From NCBI GenBank assembly GCA_015228925.1, contig JADGCQ010000039.1, forward strand, positions 1 through 32,979: DNA of 32,979 nt. The letters are read 5' to 3'. Below the pieces are notes generated by a model that did no database searches, was not told where the DNA came from, and saw only the letters and a list, made by a program, of their open reading frames with translations. The translations under genes and the position numbers were made by a program. Below, piece by piece: positions 15,723 through 23,922 of the stretch (position 1 is its first letter; each line of letters opens with the position of its first letter). This stretch comes from Magnetococcales bacterium. Lineage in GTDB: Bacteria; Pseudomonadota; Magnetococcia; Magnetococcales; UBA8363.

Positions 15723-17834
15723 TCAAAACGCCATGCTCGCCGTCAACCAAAAGCTGCGCCCCGGTTCATCCACCTGGACCTGGGTGCTGTCAAAAGTATT
15801 GCTCAGATTCAGATGCTCCGCATAATCTTCGTTCCACACATTATTGACGCCCAGTTTCACATGAATACCGCTGTCATGCAGATAACCGGCATAAAGGTCG
15901 GTGGTCTGAAATCCTGCCGTCTTCCCGACATCGACACCACTGCCGGTGGTCGAATCGGCGTCAACCCGATTTTGTCGCGCTGCCAATCGCAACTTTGCCC
16001 CAACATTCCACACCCCATCGTCATAATCGGTGGTCAACGCCCCTTCCAAGGGGGGCGTCTGGGCCATAGGGCGATTGTCGCTATCATTGTCCGCATGGAC
16101 ATAGGCCACAGTGACCCCACTGGTCCATTGGGGTGCCCAATGGCGATTGAGAGACATCTCACCACCATAGAGCGTCGCCTGAACGTTGCGGTAGATGGTG
16201 GCATTTCCAGCACCATGGGCATTGTGATCCCGATCACGCAGAATATAGTCGGCCACATCGTTATAATAAACGCTCGTATCCAAATCCCAGGGGTTATGCT
16301 TCCTATGCAGACCCACTTCCAACTGGTGATGTTTTTCCGGTTCGAGAAAGGGGTTACCCACCCAACGGCTGCTGGTGCTGGAATTATTGTTGGATGCCAA
16401 ATAGCGTTCCGTGGCATCGGCGGTACGGACACTGCGGCTGAATGACAGATACACCATGCCAAGATCACCAGGCATGTCCCGCTCCAAACGCACCAGCCCG
16501 CCCAGATTATTTTCCGCATCCGACGATGACGCGGCACCATAATAGGTCGTGTAAAGATTGGCCGCACTCAGTTTGGCCACACTGCCCATGGTGTCGTTGG
16601 GGACCAGATTGATCTTATCGGCATCCACCTCGACACGATCATACCGCAAACCAACCTTGATACGCTCCGCTGGGCTGACACGCCATTGCGCTTCGGAAAA
16701 AACACCCACATCGGTCAACGTGACATCGGGCCATAGATAGGATTGAACGGCGTTGACCGACGCCGTGGTCCCCCGATAACGGACAGCATCGCGTTGATTA
16801 TCCTGGATATCCACCCCCAGCGTGGAAGAAAAAAGCCCCTTTTCCAAATCCACGCTCATCCTGCCGCTCCAGGTGTCGGACGTGGAGGGGGCACGCATGG
16901 CCATCGTCGCGGATGGGGGTGTCCGCAAGCTGTAATTATCCATCAAATGCTCGATGGCCGAATAGGAAATCTGCCCCTGGACCTTTTTCAAGATCGTTCC
17001 GCCCACATGATGGCCAAACTTCATCCGATAGGCATCATGATCCGTCTGCGGCGTATCCATGCCGGCACCGGCATACAGGACATCCCTGGCCCGTGTCGCT
17101 TCATAGCCCAATTCCAACAGGGAGGTGTTGGACGGCGTTAGGCCAACCAAAAAATTACCGGTCCGTTCATCATAGGCCGAACGGACGGCATGACCATCAC
17201 CATCTTCATAATCATCCCCAACACTGACGTTGCTGATGGCGCGGAGATAACCCGTCGGATTGCCCACAGCCAGATCGAAAAATCCTTCCCGAATATTGGC
17301 ATTGCCCTGATAGCCGCCACCCGCCCGACCACGATACCAAGCATCATCGGTAAACCGTTCGGTCTGTCGTTTGAATAACACCGTCCCCCCACTCCCCCCA
17401 CTTCCCTGGGTCACCGTCTGCGATCCCTTGATGACCTCCACTTCATCGTAAGTTTCCGACGTACCATAAGAACTGGGAGGATCCATCCGGTTGGGACACC
17501 CCCCGTGAACAAAGGATCCATCCAAAAGCACGTTCAGCCGCGATTGATTCTGACCTCGGATCGTCGGTTCCATCCCATGCCCCCCCATGCGTCCACCCGA
17601 AACGCCAGGAAAGGTTTTCAGAAGATCGCCACCATCGGTCACCGGCCCCTTACGCCGATCCTCCAAAATCAGTGTCGATTGGGAGGGGACCACAATCCGG
17701 GTATCCTCAACAAGAATGGGAGCCATGATATGGGATTGTGTTTCGGAGGAAGCGGCGGGATCGGACGACTCGGCTGCATGAACCGGAACGGCCCACAATG
17801 CGCAGAGCGCAGACAACACGAGCAGATTTTTCAT
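15723..17834 (-). CDS. oprC: TonB-dependent copper receptor, OprC/NosA type
   Basis: 703-residue outer-membrane receptor. Signal peptide residues 1-20 (cleavage after VHA); plug domain about 45-160 (LLKTFPGVSGGRMGGHGMEPTIRGQ, DEVEVIKGSQTVTQGSGGSGG); 22-strand barrel to an aromatic C-terminus ending MAF. Residues C113-P-N-R-M117 in GGCPNRMDPP and H296-L-M298 in EHLMDN reproduce the CxxxM and HxM copper ligands known from Pseudomonas OprC. The sequence is also Met- and His-rich elsewhere. I use the ATG at 17834 with GGAAAG five bases upstream; an ATG seven codons earlier has no such site. It leads the tonB-exbB-exbD run. The ligands are seen; copper uptake is inferred from the family. Confidence 0.9.
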   Translation of the reverse strand: MKNLLVLSALCALWAVPVHAAESSDPAASSETQSHIMAPILVEDTRIVVPSQSTLILEDRRKGPVTDGGDLLKTFPGVSGGRMGGHGMEPTIRGQNQSRLNVLLDGSFVHGGCPNRMDPPSSYGTSETYDEVEVIKGSQTVTQGSGGSGGTVLFKRQTERFTDDAWYRGRAGGGYQGNANIREGFFDLAVGNPTGYLRAISNVSVGDDYEDGDGHAVRSAYDERTGNFLVGLTPSNTSLLELGYEATRARDVLYAGAGMDTPQTDHDAYRMKFGHHVGGTILKKVQGQISYSAIEHLMDNYSLRTPPSATMAMRAPSTSDTWSGRMSVDLEKGLFSSTLGVDIQDNQRDAVRYRGTTASVNAVQSYLWPDVTLTDVGVFSEAQWRVSPAERIKVGLRYDRVEVDADKINLVPNDTMGSVAKLSAANLYTTYYGAASSSDAENNLGGLVRLERDMPGDLGMVYLSFSRSVRTADATERYLASNNNSSTSSRWVGNPFLEPEKHHQLEVGLHRKHNPWDLDTSVYYNDVADYILRDRDHNAHGAGNATIYRNVQATLYGGEMSLNRHWAPQWTSGVTVAYVHADNDSDNRPMAQTPPLEGALTTDYDDGVWNVGAKLRLAARQNRVDADSTTGSGVDVGKTAGFQTTDLYAGYLHDSGIHVKLGVNNVWNEDYAEHLNLSNTFDSTQVQVDEPGRSFWLTASMAF

Positions 17835-17951
17835 GGCATCTTTCCTTAGTGGCAAACAAAATCGGTATCTGGAACCTCGGCTATCGCAAAAGATGATCCA
17901 ATTAAAATTTGTATTTATTCAATGATATTCATAGAAGACAATCCACTGATC

Positions 17952-17967
17952 TGTGTTAAATGACACA
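17952..17967. promoter_or_regulatory. Inverted repeat in the divergent promoter region
   Basis: TGTGT-TAAATG-ACACA, 5-bp arms with a 6-base spacer, in the 216-base divergent region between the copper receptor and the SafE-like gene. It could bind a CRP/FNR-type or metal-responsive regulator controlling both directions. No defined promoter boxes could be placed next to it, so the role is open. Confidence 0.3.
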
Positions 17968-18050
17968 CCATCTAAGTCAAAAGACGTGAAATGGGTTCAC
18001 ACCCCAAAATACTTTGCCATGGGACCATGATTCTGAAATGATGCCCCACC

Positions 18051-18791
18051 ATGCATACCTCTTCTCAATGGATTGGCTTTTTCATCGCCGGATTGTTCAG
18101 CAGTGCCCACTGCTTGGTCATGTGTGGAGCCATTGTCGGCGCATTGACCATGAGTCTCCCCCTGTCAATTCGTGAACAACCCCGGACCCTGTTGGGATAT
18201 CTGGCCGCCTACAACAGCGGTCGCATCCTCAGTTATGCCCTCGCCGGTTTCCTGGCCGGAAGTTTCGGCGAAATGGTGGTGCGCAGTTTTGGCCTGGACC
18301 ATGGCCATTCAAATGTTTTATTATGGATAAGCTTTTTATTCCTGGTGGGGATCGGTCTCTATATCGCCGGATGGTTGCCAGGAGTCGCCCTGTTGGAAAA
18401 AACAGGAATCGGTCTGTGGAACCGCATTGACCCTCTGGCCCGGTCGTTGTTGCCGGTGAATTCACTCACTCGTGCCATGGTCTTTGGAATGTTGTGGGGA
18501 TGGTTTCCCTGTGGATTGACCTATACCGTTCTCATCTGGTCGGCCACTACCGGAAATGCCATCCAGGGGGCTGTCGCCATGATGGCGTTTGGTGTGGGGA
18601 CGTTACCCGGCATTTTTGCGGCAGGTTTTTTTTCCGGGCGCATGTTTTTGTTCCGCCGTTCCTTGAAACTCAAACGAGGTCTGGGAATTCTGATCATTCT
18701 CTCTGCCGCGCTCATTGTTTTTCAAAATCTGGGACATGAAACAAACGCGCATCCATCCCATGTAAAACCGGTTGAAATGTGTGTCGAATGA
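18051..18791 (+). CDS. UreH/SafE-like (DsbD_2) membrane protein, likely metal handling
   Basis: 246-residue polytopic inner-membrane protein with about six hydrophobic segments. The first helix contains SSAHCLVMCG (His20, Cys21, Cys25), a motif typical of the UreH-like transmembrane domain proteins (annotated sulfite exporter TauE/SafE or DsbD_2). In several bacteria these sit beside copper and cytochrome-oxidase assembly genes. A second half repeats the fold (FGMLWGWFPCGLTYTVL, with a GxxPCG motif), as in DsbD-type thiol or metal carriers. It diverges from the copper receptor operon and overlaps the sigma-54 activator by 4 bases. Transport or maturation of copper is the best contextual guess; the substrate is not proven. 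Confidence 0.75.
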   Translation: MHTSSQWIGFFIAGLFSSAHCLVMCGAIVGALTMSLPLSIREQPRTLLGYLAAYNSGRILSYALAGFLAGSFGEMVVRSFGLDHGHSNVLLWISFLFLVGIGLYIAGWLPGVALLEKTGIGLWNRIDPLARSLLPVNSLTRAMVFGMLWGWFPCGLTYTVLIWSATTGNAIQGAVAMMAFGVGTLPGIFAAGFFSGRMFLFRRSLKLKRGLGILIILSAALIVFQNLGHETNAHPSHVKPVEMCVE

Positions 18792-19753
18792 AAAAACTGG
18801 AACCACAACTGCTTGGTGAATCCCCGGAATTTCTCGCGGTTCTCAGAACGGTAGGGTTGCTCGCCCCCACGGATGTGACCGTATTGATTACCGGGGAGAG
18901 TGGTACCGGCAAAGAACTCATCGCCCATCACATTGCCGCCAATAGTCGCCGCGCCCAGGGTCCACGGGTTTCCATCAATTGCGCCGCCCTCCCCGAAACC
19001 CTGGCGGAATCCGAACTGTTCGGGCATGGCAAAGGGGCATTTACGGGTGCTATAGAGCGGCGACCGGGGCGCGTCCAAAGTGCCTCTGGCGGCACCCTGT
19101 TTCTCGATGAAATCTCCGAACTCCCCCTCTCCATTCAACCCAAACTCCTCAGGCTCTTGGAAAATGGAGAATGTCAGGTGGTGGGACAACCCCACGTGTC
19201 TCGTGCCGATGTTCGGATCGTGGCCGCCACCAACAAAGACCTGTCCGAAATGGTGCGACAAGGGACATTTCGCGCCGATCTTTTCTTCCGCTTGAACATT
19301 GTCCCCTTGGAACTCCCCCCACTGCGACAACGCCAGGGGGATATCCCGCTGTTGCTGGAAGCCTTCCTCCAAAATTTTTCCAAGCAGCACAACACCCCAT
19401 CGCCCGTGATCAGTCGGCCAGCCCTTCAGATCCTTCAATCCTACCTCTGGCCTGGCAATATTCGAGAATTGCGCAACTGGTGCGAGCGGACGTGCATCCT
19501 CCACAGGGGTGAAACAATCGAATCCCATCATCTCCCCAAAGAAATCCTGGCCAAAGAATCCTGGAACGATGAACGGGGAAACGTGTTACTTCACCTCCCG
19601 GAAAAGGGAATCAATCTGGCCAATCTGGAGCAAAACCTGATTCAGCAGGCACTGCAACGATCCTCGGGAAACAAAAGTCGCGCCGCCCGGCTGTTGGGGC
19701 TTACCCGGGATACTTTCCTTTACCGACTCAAGAAAGTCGCAGTCTCCCTGTAA
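18788..19753 (+). CDS. Sensorless sigma-54-dependent transcriptional activator (PspF-like layout)
   Basis: 321-residue bacterial enhancer-binding protein without any N-terminal receiver, GAF or PAS domain. The AAA+ domain starts at once: Walker A GESGTGKE (36-43), the sigma-54 contact loop GAFTGA (83-88), Walker B GGTLFLDE (101-108), arginine fingers in FRADLFFRL (161-169), and WPGNIREL (221-228). A Fis-type helix-turn-helix closes it (about 290-318, [23 protein letters not shown]). The layout and length match PspF. The ATG overlaps the stop of the SafE-like gene (ATGA), so the two are cotranslated. Activity must be set by expression level or a partner protein. Targets could be the copper locus or the sigma-54 flagellar promoters in this window; neither is shown. 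Confidence 0.88.
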   Translation: MKKLEPQLLGESPEFLAVLRTVGLLAPTDVTVLITGESGTGKELIAHHIAANSRRAQGPRVSINCAALPETLAESELFGHGKGAFTGAIERRPGRVQSASGGTLFLDEISELPLSIQPKLLRLLENGECQVVGQPHVSRADVRIVAATNKDLSEMVRQGTFRADLFFRLNIVPLELPPLRQRQGDIPLLLEAFLQNFSKQHNTPSPVISRPALQILQSYLWPGNIRELRNWCERTCILHRGETIESHHLPKEILAKESWNDERGNVLLHLPEKGINLANLEQNLIQQALQRSSGNKSRAARLLGLTRDTFLYRLKKVAVSL

Positions 19754-19760
19754 AAGAAAC

Positions 19761-19813
19761 CCAGGGCGTTGGGGTACGGATTTCTTTCTCCGTACCCCAA
19801 GTGCTATCCCTGG
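19761..19813. terminator. Long hairpin terminator between activator and hsp20
   Basis: A perfect 12-bp stem TTGGGGTACGGA (19769-19780) / TCCGTACCCCAA (19789-19800) is extended by CCAGGG (19761-19766) / CCCTGG (19808-19813). On the minus strand it is followed by GTTTCTTTTAC, a T-rich tract, so it suits the end of hsp20. For the converging activator gene it may act as a stem without a T-run. Confidence 0.65.
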
Positions 19814-19835
19814 TGCGTCTTGATCGGATGATCCC

Positions 19836-20273
19836 TCAATGGACCTGCACCTGAATCGCCCGCGGTTTGGCCTCCTCCAATTTGGGAAGCACAATCTCCA
19901 GGACACCATTCTTGTAAGACGCCGCAATCTTGGACACGTCGGTGGTGTTGGTCAGTTGGAAAGTTCGGCTAAAACGACCAAAAGGTCTCTCCACCCGCTG
20001 ATAATGGTCCTTGTGCTGTTCATCGTCAAACATCCGTTCGCCGGAAATCGTCAAGCGACCGTTATCCACATTGACCTTGATATCTTTTTGCTCCATCCCC
20101 GGAACATCCGCCTTGAGAACGATCTGATGCTCATCCTCACGAATATCCACCCGCAGAGGCCATTGCGTCATCTGTCCCGCAGCATCATCCAAGTCACGAT
20201 CAAACAACCGGTTGATCTCATTTTGCAGAACACGAAAATTACGGAAAGGATCATAGTGAACAAGTGTAGACAT
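19836..20273 (-). CDS. Small heat-shock protein, Hsp20/alpha-crystallin family
   Basis: 145-residue ATP-independent holdase that keeps unfolding proteins soluble. The N-terminal MSTLVHYDPFRNFRVLQNEINRLF is typical of the bacterial class. The alpha-crystallin domain follows at about 40-135 (VDIREDEHQIVLKADVPGM, KVNVDNGRLTISGER, FGRFSRTFQL, ASYKNGVLEIVLPK). The C-terminal tail ends AIQVQVH with an I-x-V motif used for oligomer contacts. Strong ribosome-binding site GAGGAGG before the ATG. It is a single gene with its own heat-shock-like promoter and terminator. Confidence 0.95.
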   Translation of the reverse strand: MSTLVHYDPFRNFRVLQNEINRLFDRDLDDAAGQMTQWPLRVDIREDEHQIVLKADVPGMEQKDIKVNVDNGRLTISGERMFDDEQHKDHYQRVERPFGRFSRTFQLTNTTDVSKIAASYKNGVLEIVLPKLEEAKPRAIQVQVH

Positions 20274-20341
20274 TTTGAGCCTCCTCTTTAGGAAATATTT
20301 ACCGCTTGTCTTGACATGACGGCGATCCCGTCTTGCCCAAA

Positions 20342-20371
20342 CAGATAGGAAATGTTATTTCGTTTTACAAG
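20342..20371 (-). promoter_or_regulatory. Sigma-32-like heat-shock promoter candidate for hsp20
   Basis: Reading toward hsp20, CTTGTAA (20371-20365) and CCTATCT (20349-20343) are separated by 15 bases, close to the sigma-32 pattern CTTGAAA...CCCATnT. The leader would be about 60 bases and contains a perfect GACGG-CGATC-CCGTC hairpin at 20318-20332, a possible thermosensitive element. Found by eye only. Confidence 0.4.
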
Positions 20372-20425
20372 AGGGAGGAGCAAAAAAATATTGCGAGGAG
20401 ATACACCCATTCACACAAAAACGCA

Positions 20426-20779
20426 TCAAGCCTGCTGGCGCAACAAAGAGAGCTTACCCACCGAACCGCCATACCCCCGGCGTGTGGATTGCATTTTCCG
20501 ATTTTGCGCCATCAACTGTCCCGCGATCTCGGTTTTATGCGCCAACAAACCCACGTTGACCTCCGCCAAACGTTCCACCAAAAGCTTAAGGCGTGGCTTC
20601 AGGAAAGGGTTTACAGCCACGGCACTTTTCAGTTCCCTTTCCGACAGGGCATCCAACGCCGCCGTCGCCGCAAGCCAGTCACGATTGAGTTCCGCAAGCT
20701 CCGGCGATTCCAACCCTTGAGGAACCCCCAAACGCTTAAAAATAGTCTCCAGTTGCGCGATGATGGTTTCCGTAGACAT
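20426..20779 (-). CDS. Putative FliT-like flagellar protein
   Basis: 117 residues, predicted almost entirely helical and Leu-rich (IIAQLETIFKRL, LKPRLKLLVERLAEVNVGLL), ending in a basic Gln/Arg-rich tail. No family motif is decisive. The ATG shares one base with the fliS stop (TGATG), so it is translationally coupled to fliS. In many bacteria fliT follows fliD and fliS and encodes the FliD export chaperone of similar size and helical make-up. FlgN-type chaperones are similar too. The flagellar role is inferred from position; homology is not demonstrated. Confidence 0.55.
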   Translation of the reverse strand: MSTETIIAQLETIFKRLGVPQGLESPELAELNRDWLAATAALDALSERELKSAVAVNPFLKPRLKLLVERLAEVNVGLLAHKTEIAGQLMAQNRKMQSTRRGYGGSVGKLSLLRQQA

Positions 20780-21252
20780 CAGTAGGCCCCCCCGGCAAGG
20801 CGTCGCGTGACTCTGGGATTGGGGGAATTCGGCAAATCGGGTGGAGCGACCGCAGCGGCAACCGCCGACGCCGCTGCCTGACCTTGCACCTGTTTGACCG
20901 CCTCACGCCAACCTTCCAACAACGTACCCAGGTTGCGGATGACGATACGAATCTGCTCCATATCCTGTTTGATATTGGCCTCGGTCAGACGATCCATCAT
21001 ATAGCTGTACAGTTCAAATAATTGAACCGCCAACTCACCCCCTTTTTGAAAATCAAGGGTAGCCTGCAATTCAGCGACGATGGCCAACCCCCGACGTAAA
21101 TACATTTTATGCTCACTCAGGTTTTTCCCTTCCTTCTCCTTGATGGAGCGTTCCAGAAAGCGGATCGCACCCTCGTAGAGAAGAATGAGAAGATCTTCCC
21201 GAGAAGCGGTATTGGCCTGTGACGTTTTATAGCGCTTCAAACCATAAGACAT
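20779..21252 (-). CDS. fliS: Flagellin export chaperone FliS (copy 2)
   Basis: 157-residue cytoplasmic helical-bundle chaperone that binds the flagellin C-terminus and keeps it from polymerising before export. Family features are the N-terminal YKTSQANTASREDLLILLYEGAIRFL, a central ATLDFQKGGELAVQLFELYSYMMDRL and the C-terminal IRNLGTLLEGWREAV. It carries an extra Ala/Pro-rich tail of about 35 residues (AAASAVAAAVAPPDLPNSPN) that the other copy lacks. It follows the first fliS by 18 bases and is coupled to the FliT-like gene downstream. Confidence 0.92.
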   Translation of the reverse strand: MSYGLKRYKTSQANTASREDLLILLYEGAIRFLERSIKEKEGKNLSEHKMYLRRGLAIVAELQATLDFQKGGELAVQLFELYSYMMDRLTEANIKQDMEQIRIVIRNLGTLLEGWREAVKQVQGQAAASAVAAAVAPPDLPNSPNPRVTRRLAGGAY

Positions 21253-21270
21253 GGGGTTGGGCCTCGATGA

Positions 21271-21642
21271 TCAGGAGAGAGTCGATGGCCGGGCACCACG
21301 CCACCCATCCAACAATATTTCCAGTTGCTCCACAACCCGCTGGATATAATCGGTGTCATGCGTCAAACTCGATTGCGTCAAACTATCCAGCATGAAGGTA
21401 TAGAGTTCATTCAACTGTTTGGGAACTTGGCCGCCCTGCTCATAATCCAACGTTTTTTGAAAATGTTCGATGATCCTCCGTCCCCGCAGCAAGCGGTCTT
21501 TAAAATCATCGACCCGTCCATTCTCACACGCTTCTTCCGCCTCTTTCAAGAAAATGATGCAGCCTTCGTAAAGTTGAATGAGAATATCCAATCCTGAAGG
21601 GATTACCGGAGTTCTCTGAGTTTGGGCCAATTGCATATTCAT
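21271..21642 (-). CDS. fliS: Flagellin export chaperone FliS paralogue (copy 1)
   Basis: 123 residues with the FliS layout: LDILIQLYEGCIIFLKEAEEA, FQKTLDYEQGGQVPKQLNELYTFMLDSL and VEQLEILLDGWRGA. It is clearly related to, but strongly diverged from, the adjacent FliS copy. The N-terminal 14 residues are short and Gln/Thr-rich, lacking the usual Tyr-containing cap. It lies 62 bases after fliD. Two FliS copies next to each other, in a locus with two very different flagellins, suggest client specialisation (inference). The start may be the second Met two codons in. Confidence 0.87.
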   Translation of the reverse strand: MNMQLAQTQRTPVIPSGLDILIQLYEGCIIFLKEAEEACENGRVDDFKDRLLRGRRIIEHFQKTLDYEQGGQVPKQLNELYTFMLDSLTQSSLTHDTDYIQRVVEQLEILLDGWRGARPSTLS

Positions 21643-21704
21643 TCGGATGGTCTCGCTTTGTGCATCTGGTTGTTGTTCAAAACAATCCCCATGATCATCC
21701 CCGA

Positions 21705-23516
21705 TCAGCCAAGCTTGCTCAGGGCCGATGTCAAGGCACTCCCCTGGCTGTTTAAGCTGCTGACCAATTGTTCCAGATTGGAAAATTTCTTCGTCAACCT
21801 GTCGCGCACCTTTTCCAAACGCGCCTCCTCACGTTCGATACTCTTGTCCAGACTGGTCAAACGGGCCTCTTGACTGTTCTTGACCCCAGTAAGCGCACCA
21901 CTGGTGCTGTTGGTCAGATTATCCAGCAAATCCTCAAGCCTGTAAGCCAATCCCGCTTTGTTGGCGGCACCAACTTCCGTCTGGGTATTGGTAAAAAGAT
22001 CGGACAAAACGGTAAAATTGGTCGAAAGGGCCGTATCCAACTCGGTACTGCTGAAGCTAATTTTCCCCGTTTTCTGATCCGTTCTGAGTCCCAGTTCGGC
22101 CAAGATGGAAAACGGACTCAACAAATCGCCCGAAGCATCATTCTTCGCCGTGGAAGTGTTCAACTCATTACGCATTTGGGAAATGATGCTGCGTGCAATG
22201 GTCGAACCATACAACGATCCCGTTTTATTGGTATTGATATAATCGATGACATCGTTAAACGCCGTGGTAAACGAATTAAGAGTCGTCTTCAAAGTGCTGG
22301 TATCATCCGTCACCGTCACCGTAATGGCCGAGGAGGTCGTCTCCTTCAAGGTCATGGTGACCCCAGGCAACACGTCCGTGACGCTGTTGGTGTGGCTGTA
22401 GATGTTACTCAAGCCATCCACCTTCAACTTGGCATCCTCACCCTTCGCCGTTTGGAATACCCCAAATTCCACCGTACTCAGGGTTGAACTGCCAAAAACC
22501 AGGGCGGATGTCAGCCCAGAAATGGGGGTAGCACCATCAATGACCAAACGATTCTCATAGCCATCATTAACAACGCTTGCTTTGAGACCAGAGATGTTCT
22601 GGTTTGTAATGGCATCGGCAATCTCGGAAAGCGTCGGCTTATCCCCTGCGACGAAACCAAAGCTGCTTAAAGTATAAGGATCTTCAATGCCATTAATATC
22701 AGGATCATAGCCATTATAGTAGAAACCAAACTCTGTAGGATCGGTAGGGTCGTTCAGCCCGGCCAGCCCGTTGACGGTCACGGTCGCATCGGTTAAAGGT
22801 GTGGCAGCGGAAATCGCAACGGTATTGCCCGTCGCAGCCGTCGTATCCCAGATCGCACCGCCTGTCCAGGTCATGTTGAAACTAACTCCCGTCAACCGCT
22901 CGGTAGCCGTCGTACCATCCGAGTTGCGGGTAACGGCCCCCTGGTCCTTGGCAGTGAGGGCCAAGCGATAGTTCGTCCCATCATAAAGAACGCTGGCACT
23001 GACCCCTTTTTCACCATCCTGGTAGGTGTGGTTATTGATTTTGGAAGCGATATCGGCCAGGGTGTCCCCATCGGCAATCGCAAAATCAGTGTTGTCATAG
23101 GCGGTACCGTTATAGGTGAATCCGAACGAGGTAATACCGCCAACGGCAATGGTATCCGCAGAATCGGTCACCCCCCCCGCACTCATCTTCGTCTGGCTGC
23201 TGGCCAAACGGATCACCTCCAGAGAGTGGGTTCCTGCCACCGCTTCATACGAGGCGGAAACAGCCACTTTGTCCGTATCGGAACTGGTTGCCGTATGGGG
23301 CGACCAGGAGGATTCTGATTGCAACGTCGTGGCGGTGCTGGCCAATGCGGAAAGTTTCGATCCCAGTTGGTCCAGGGCAGAGGTCTTTTTGGATTCCGCC
23401 GTCCTGGTGTTCTGAAGGGTAGTCAACCGTTTCTGTTCGACCGACATGAGCTGATCAACCATGTCCGATGGCAACCCGCTGGCCAGTCCTCCAAAAGAGA
23501 TATTTCCAATAGCCAT
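21705..23516 (-). CDS. fliD: Flagellar hook-associated protein 2 (filament cap) FliD
   Basis: 603-residue secreted protein forming the cap at the filament tip under which flagellin polymerises. The N-terminal FliD domain reads ISFGGLASGLPSDMVDQLMSVEQKRLTTLQ (about 5-34), with coiled-coil heptads on both ends. The middle contains repeated Thr/Gly-rich beta segments (IAVGGITSFGFTYNGTAYDNTDF and similar). The C-terminal domain ends in KSIEREEARLEKVRDRLTKKFSNLEQLVSSLNSQGSAL, the usual FliD coiled coil. Start supported by GGAG seven to eight bases upstream. The gene precedes two fliS copies and follows an orphan 95-residue gene. Confidence 0.95.
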   Translation of the reverse strand: MAIGNISFGGLASGLPSDMVDQLMSVEQKRLTTLQNTRTAESKKTSALDQLGSKLSALASTATTLQSESSWSPHTATSSDTDKVAVSASYEAVAGTHSLEVIRLASSQTKMSAGGVTDSADTIAVGGITSFGFTYNGTAYDNTDFAIADGDTLADIASKINNHTYQDGEKGVSASVLYDGTNYRLALTAKDQGAVTRNSDGTTATERLTGVSFNMTWTGGAIWDTTAATGNTVAISAATPLTDATVTVNGLAGLNDPTDPTEFGFYYNGYDPDINGIEDPYTLSSFGFVAGDKPTLSEIADAITNQNISGLKASVVNDGYENRLVIDGATPISGLTSALVFGSSTLSTVEFGVFQTAKGEDAKLKVDGLSNIYSHTNSVTDVLPGVTMTLKETTSSAITVTVTDDTSTLKTTLNSFTTAFNDVIDYINTNKTGSLYGSTIARSIISQMRNELNTSTAKNDASGDLLSPFSILAELGLRTDQKTGKISFSSTELDTALSTNFTVLSDLFTNTQTEVGAANKAGLAYRLEDLLDNLTNSTSGALTGVKNSQEARLTSLDKSIEREEARLEKVRDRLTKKFSNLEQLVSSLNSQGSALTSALSKLG

Positions 23517-23554
23517 TTTATTTCTCCTTCCACCGACGCCCTCTCAACCGGGCT

Positions 23555-23842
23555 TCAACTGCACCGGTCATACAACATATTTTCCAGCAACCGCACTTTG
23601 TACGCCAAATCCAACATTTCATCACCCTGCAAACGACGAACCTCAATATCCCTGTCCGAATCCATAACCTTCACCGGCCCTTCCATCACCCGCTCATCCA
23701 AACTGAGAATCAAGCTCGATATGGAACTCAAAGACCGATTGGCCTGCCCAATCAAGGATTCAATGTCCCCCATATCTCCAAAACCATAACCGATCTCCGG
23801 CACTGGCCGCATTTCGTGTTCCGCAATCATTGTCTCACGCAT
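23555..23842 (-). CDS. Small protein of unknown function in the fliD operon
   Basis: 95 residues, not recognised. The N-terminus is acidic with Gly and Met (EIGYGFGDMGDIESLIG). The rest is likely helical (QANRSLSSISSLILSLDERVMEG and MLDLAYKVRLLENML). No signal or membrane segment. It begins about 35 bases downstream of a good sigma-28-type promoter and 38 bases before fliD, so it is transcribed as a late flagellar gene. Size and position recall FlaG or FlgN-type accessory proteins, but the sequence does not let me choose. The start may also be Met5 or Met11. Confidence 0.65.
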   Translation of the reverse strand: MRETMIAEHEMRPVPEIGYGFGDMGDIESLIGQANRSLSSISSLILSLDERVMEGPVKVMDSDRDIEVRRLQGDEMLDLAYKVRLLENMLYDRCS

Positions 23843-23884
23843 GGCTGGCTCACTTTTCCCAGCCGAAACCGACTATTCTATCTC

Positions 23885-23911
23885 TTATCGGACGATTTCG
23901 GCGAAACGTTC
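23885..23911 (-). promoter_or_regulatory. Sigma-28 (FliA) type promoter for the fliD operon
   Basis: On the minus strand GAACGTTT (23911-23904), an 11-base spacer, then TCCGATAA (23892-23885). The consensus is TAAAGTTT-N11-GCCGATAA; the match is 5 of 8 plus 7 of 8 with exact spacing. It sits just after the small flagellin stop codon and inside a partly paired hairpin (GCCGAAACCG / CGATTTCGGC at 23862-23871 and 23893-23902). The same bases may therefore also act as a terminator-like stem for flagellin mRNA. Confidence 0.7.
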
Positions 23912-23922
23912 ATCTATATTAA

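Noticed and set aside
17880-17940. Fur- or FNR-like box before the copper receptor
   Set aside because: ATTCAATGATATTCAT is only a loose direct repeat and matches neither consensus well enough.
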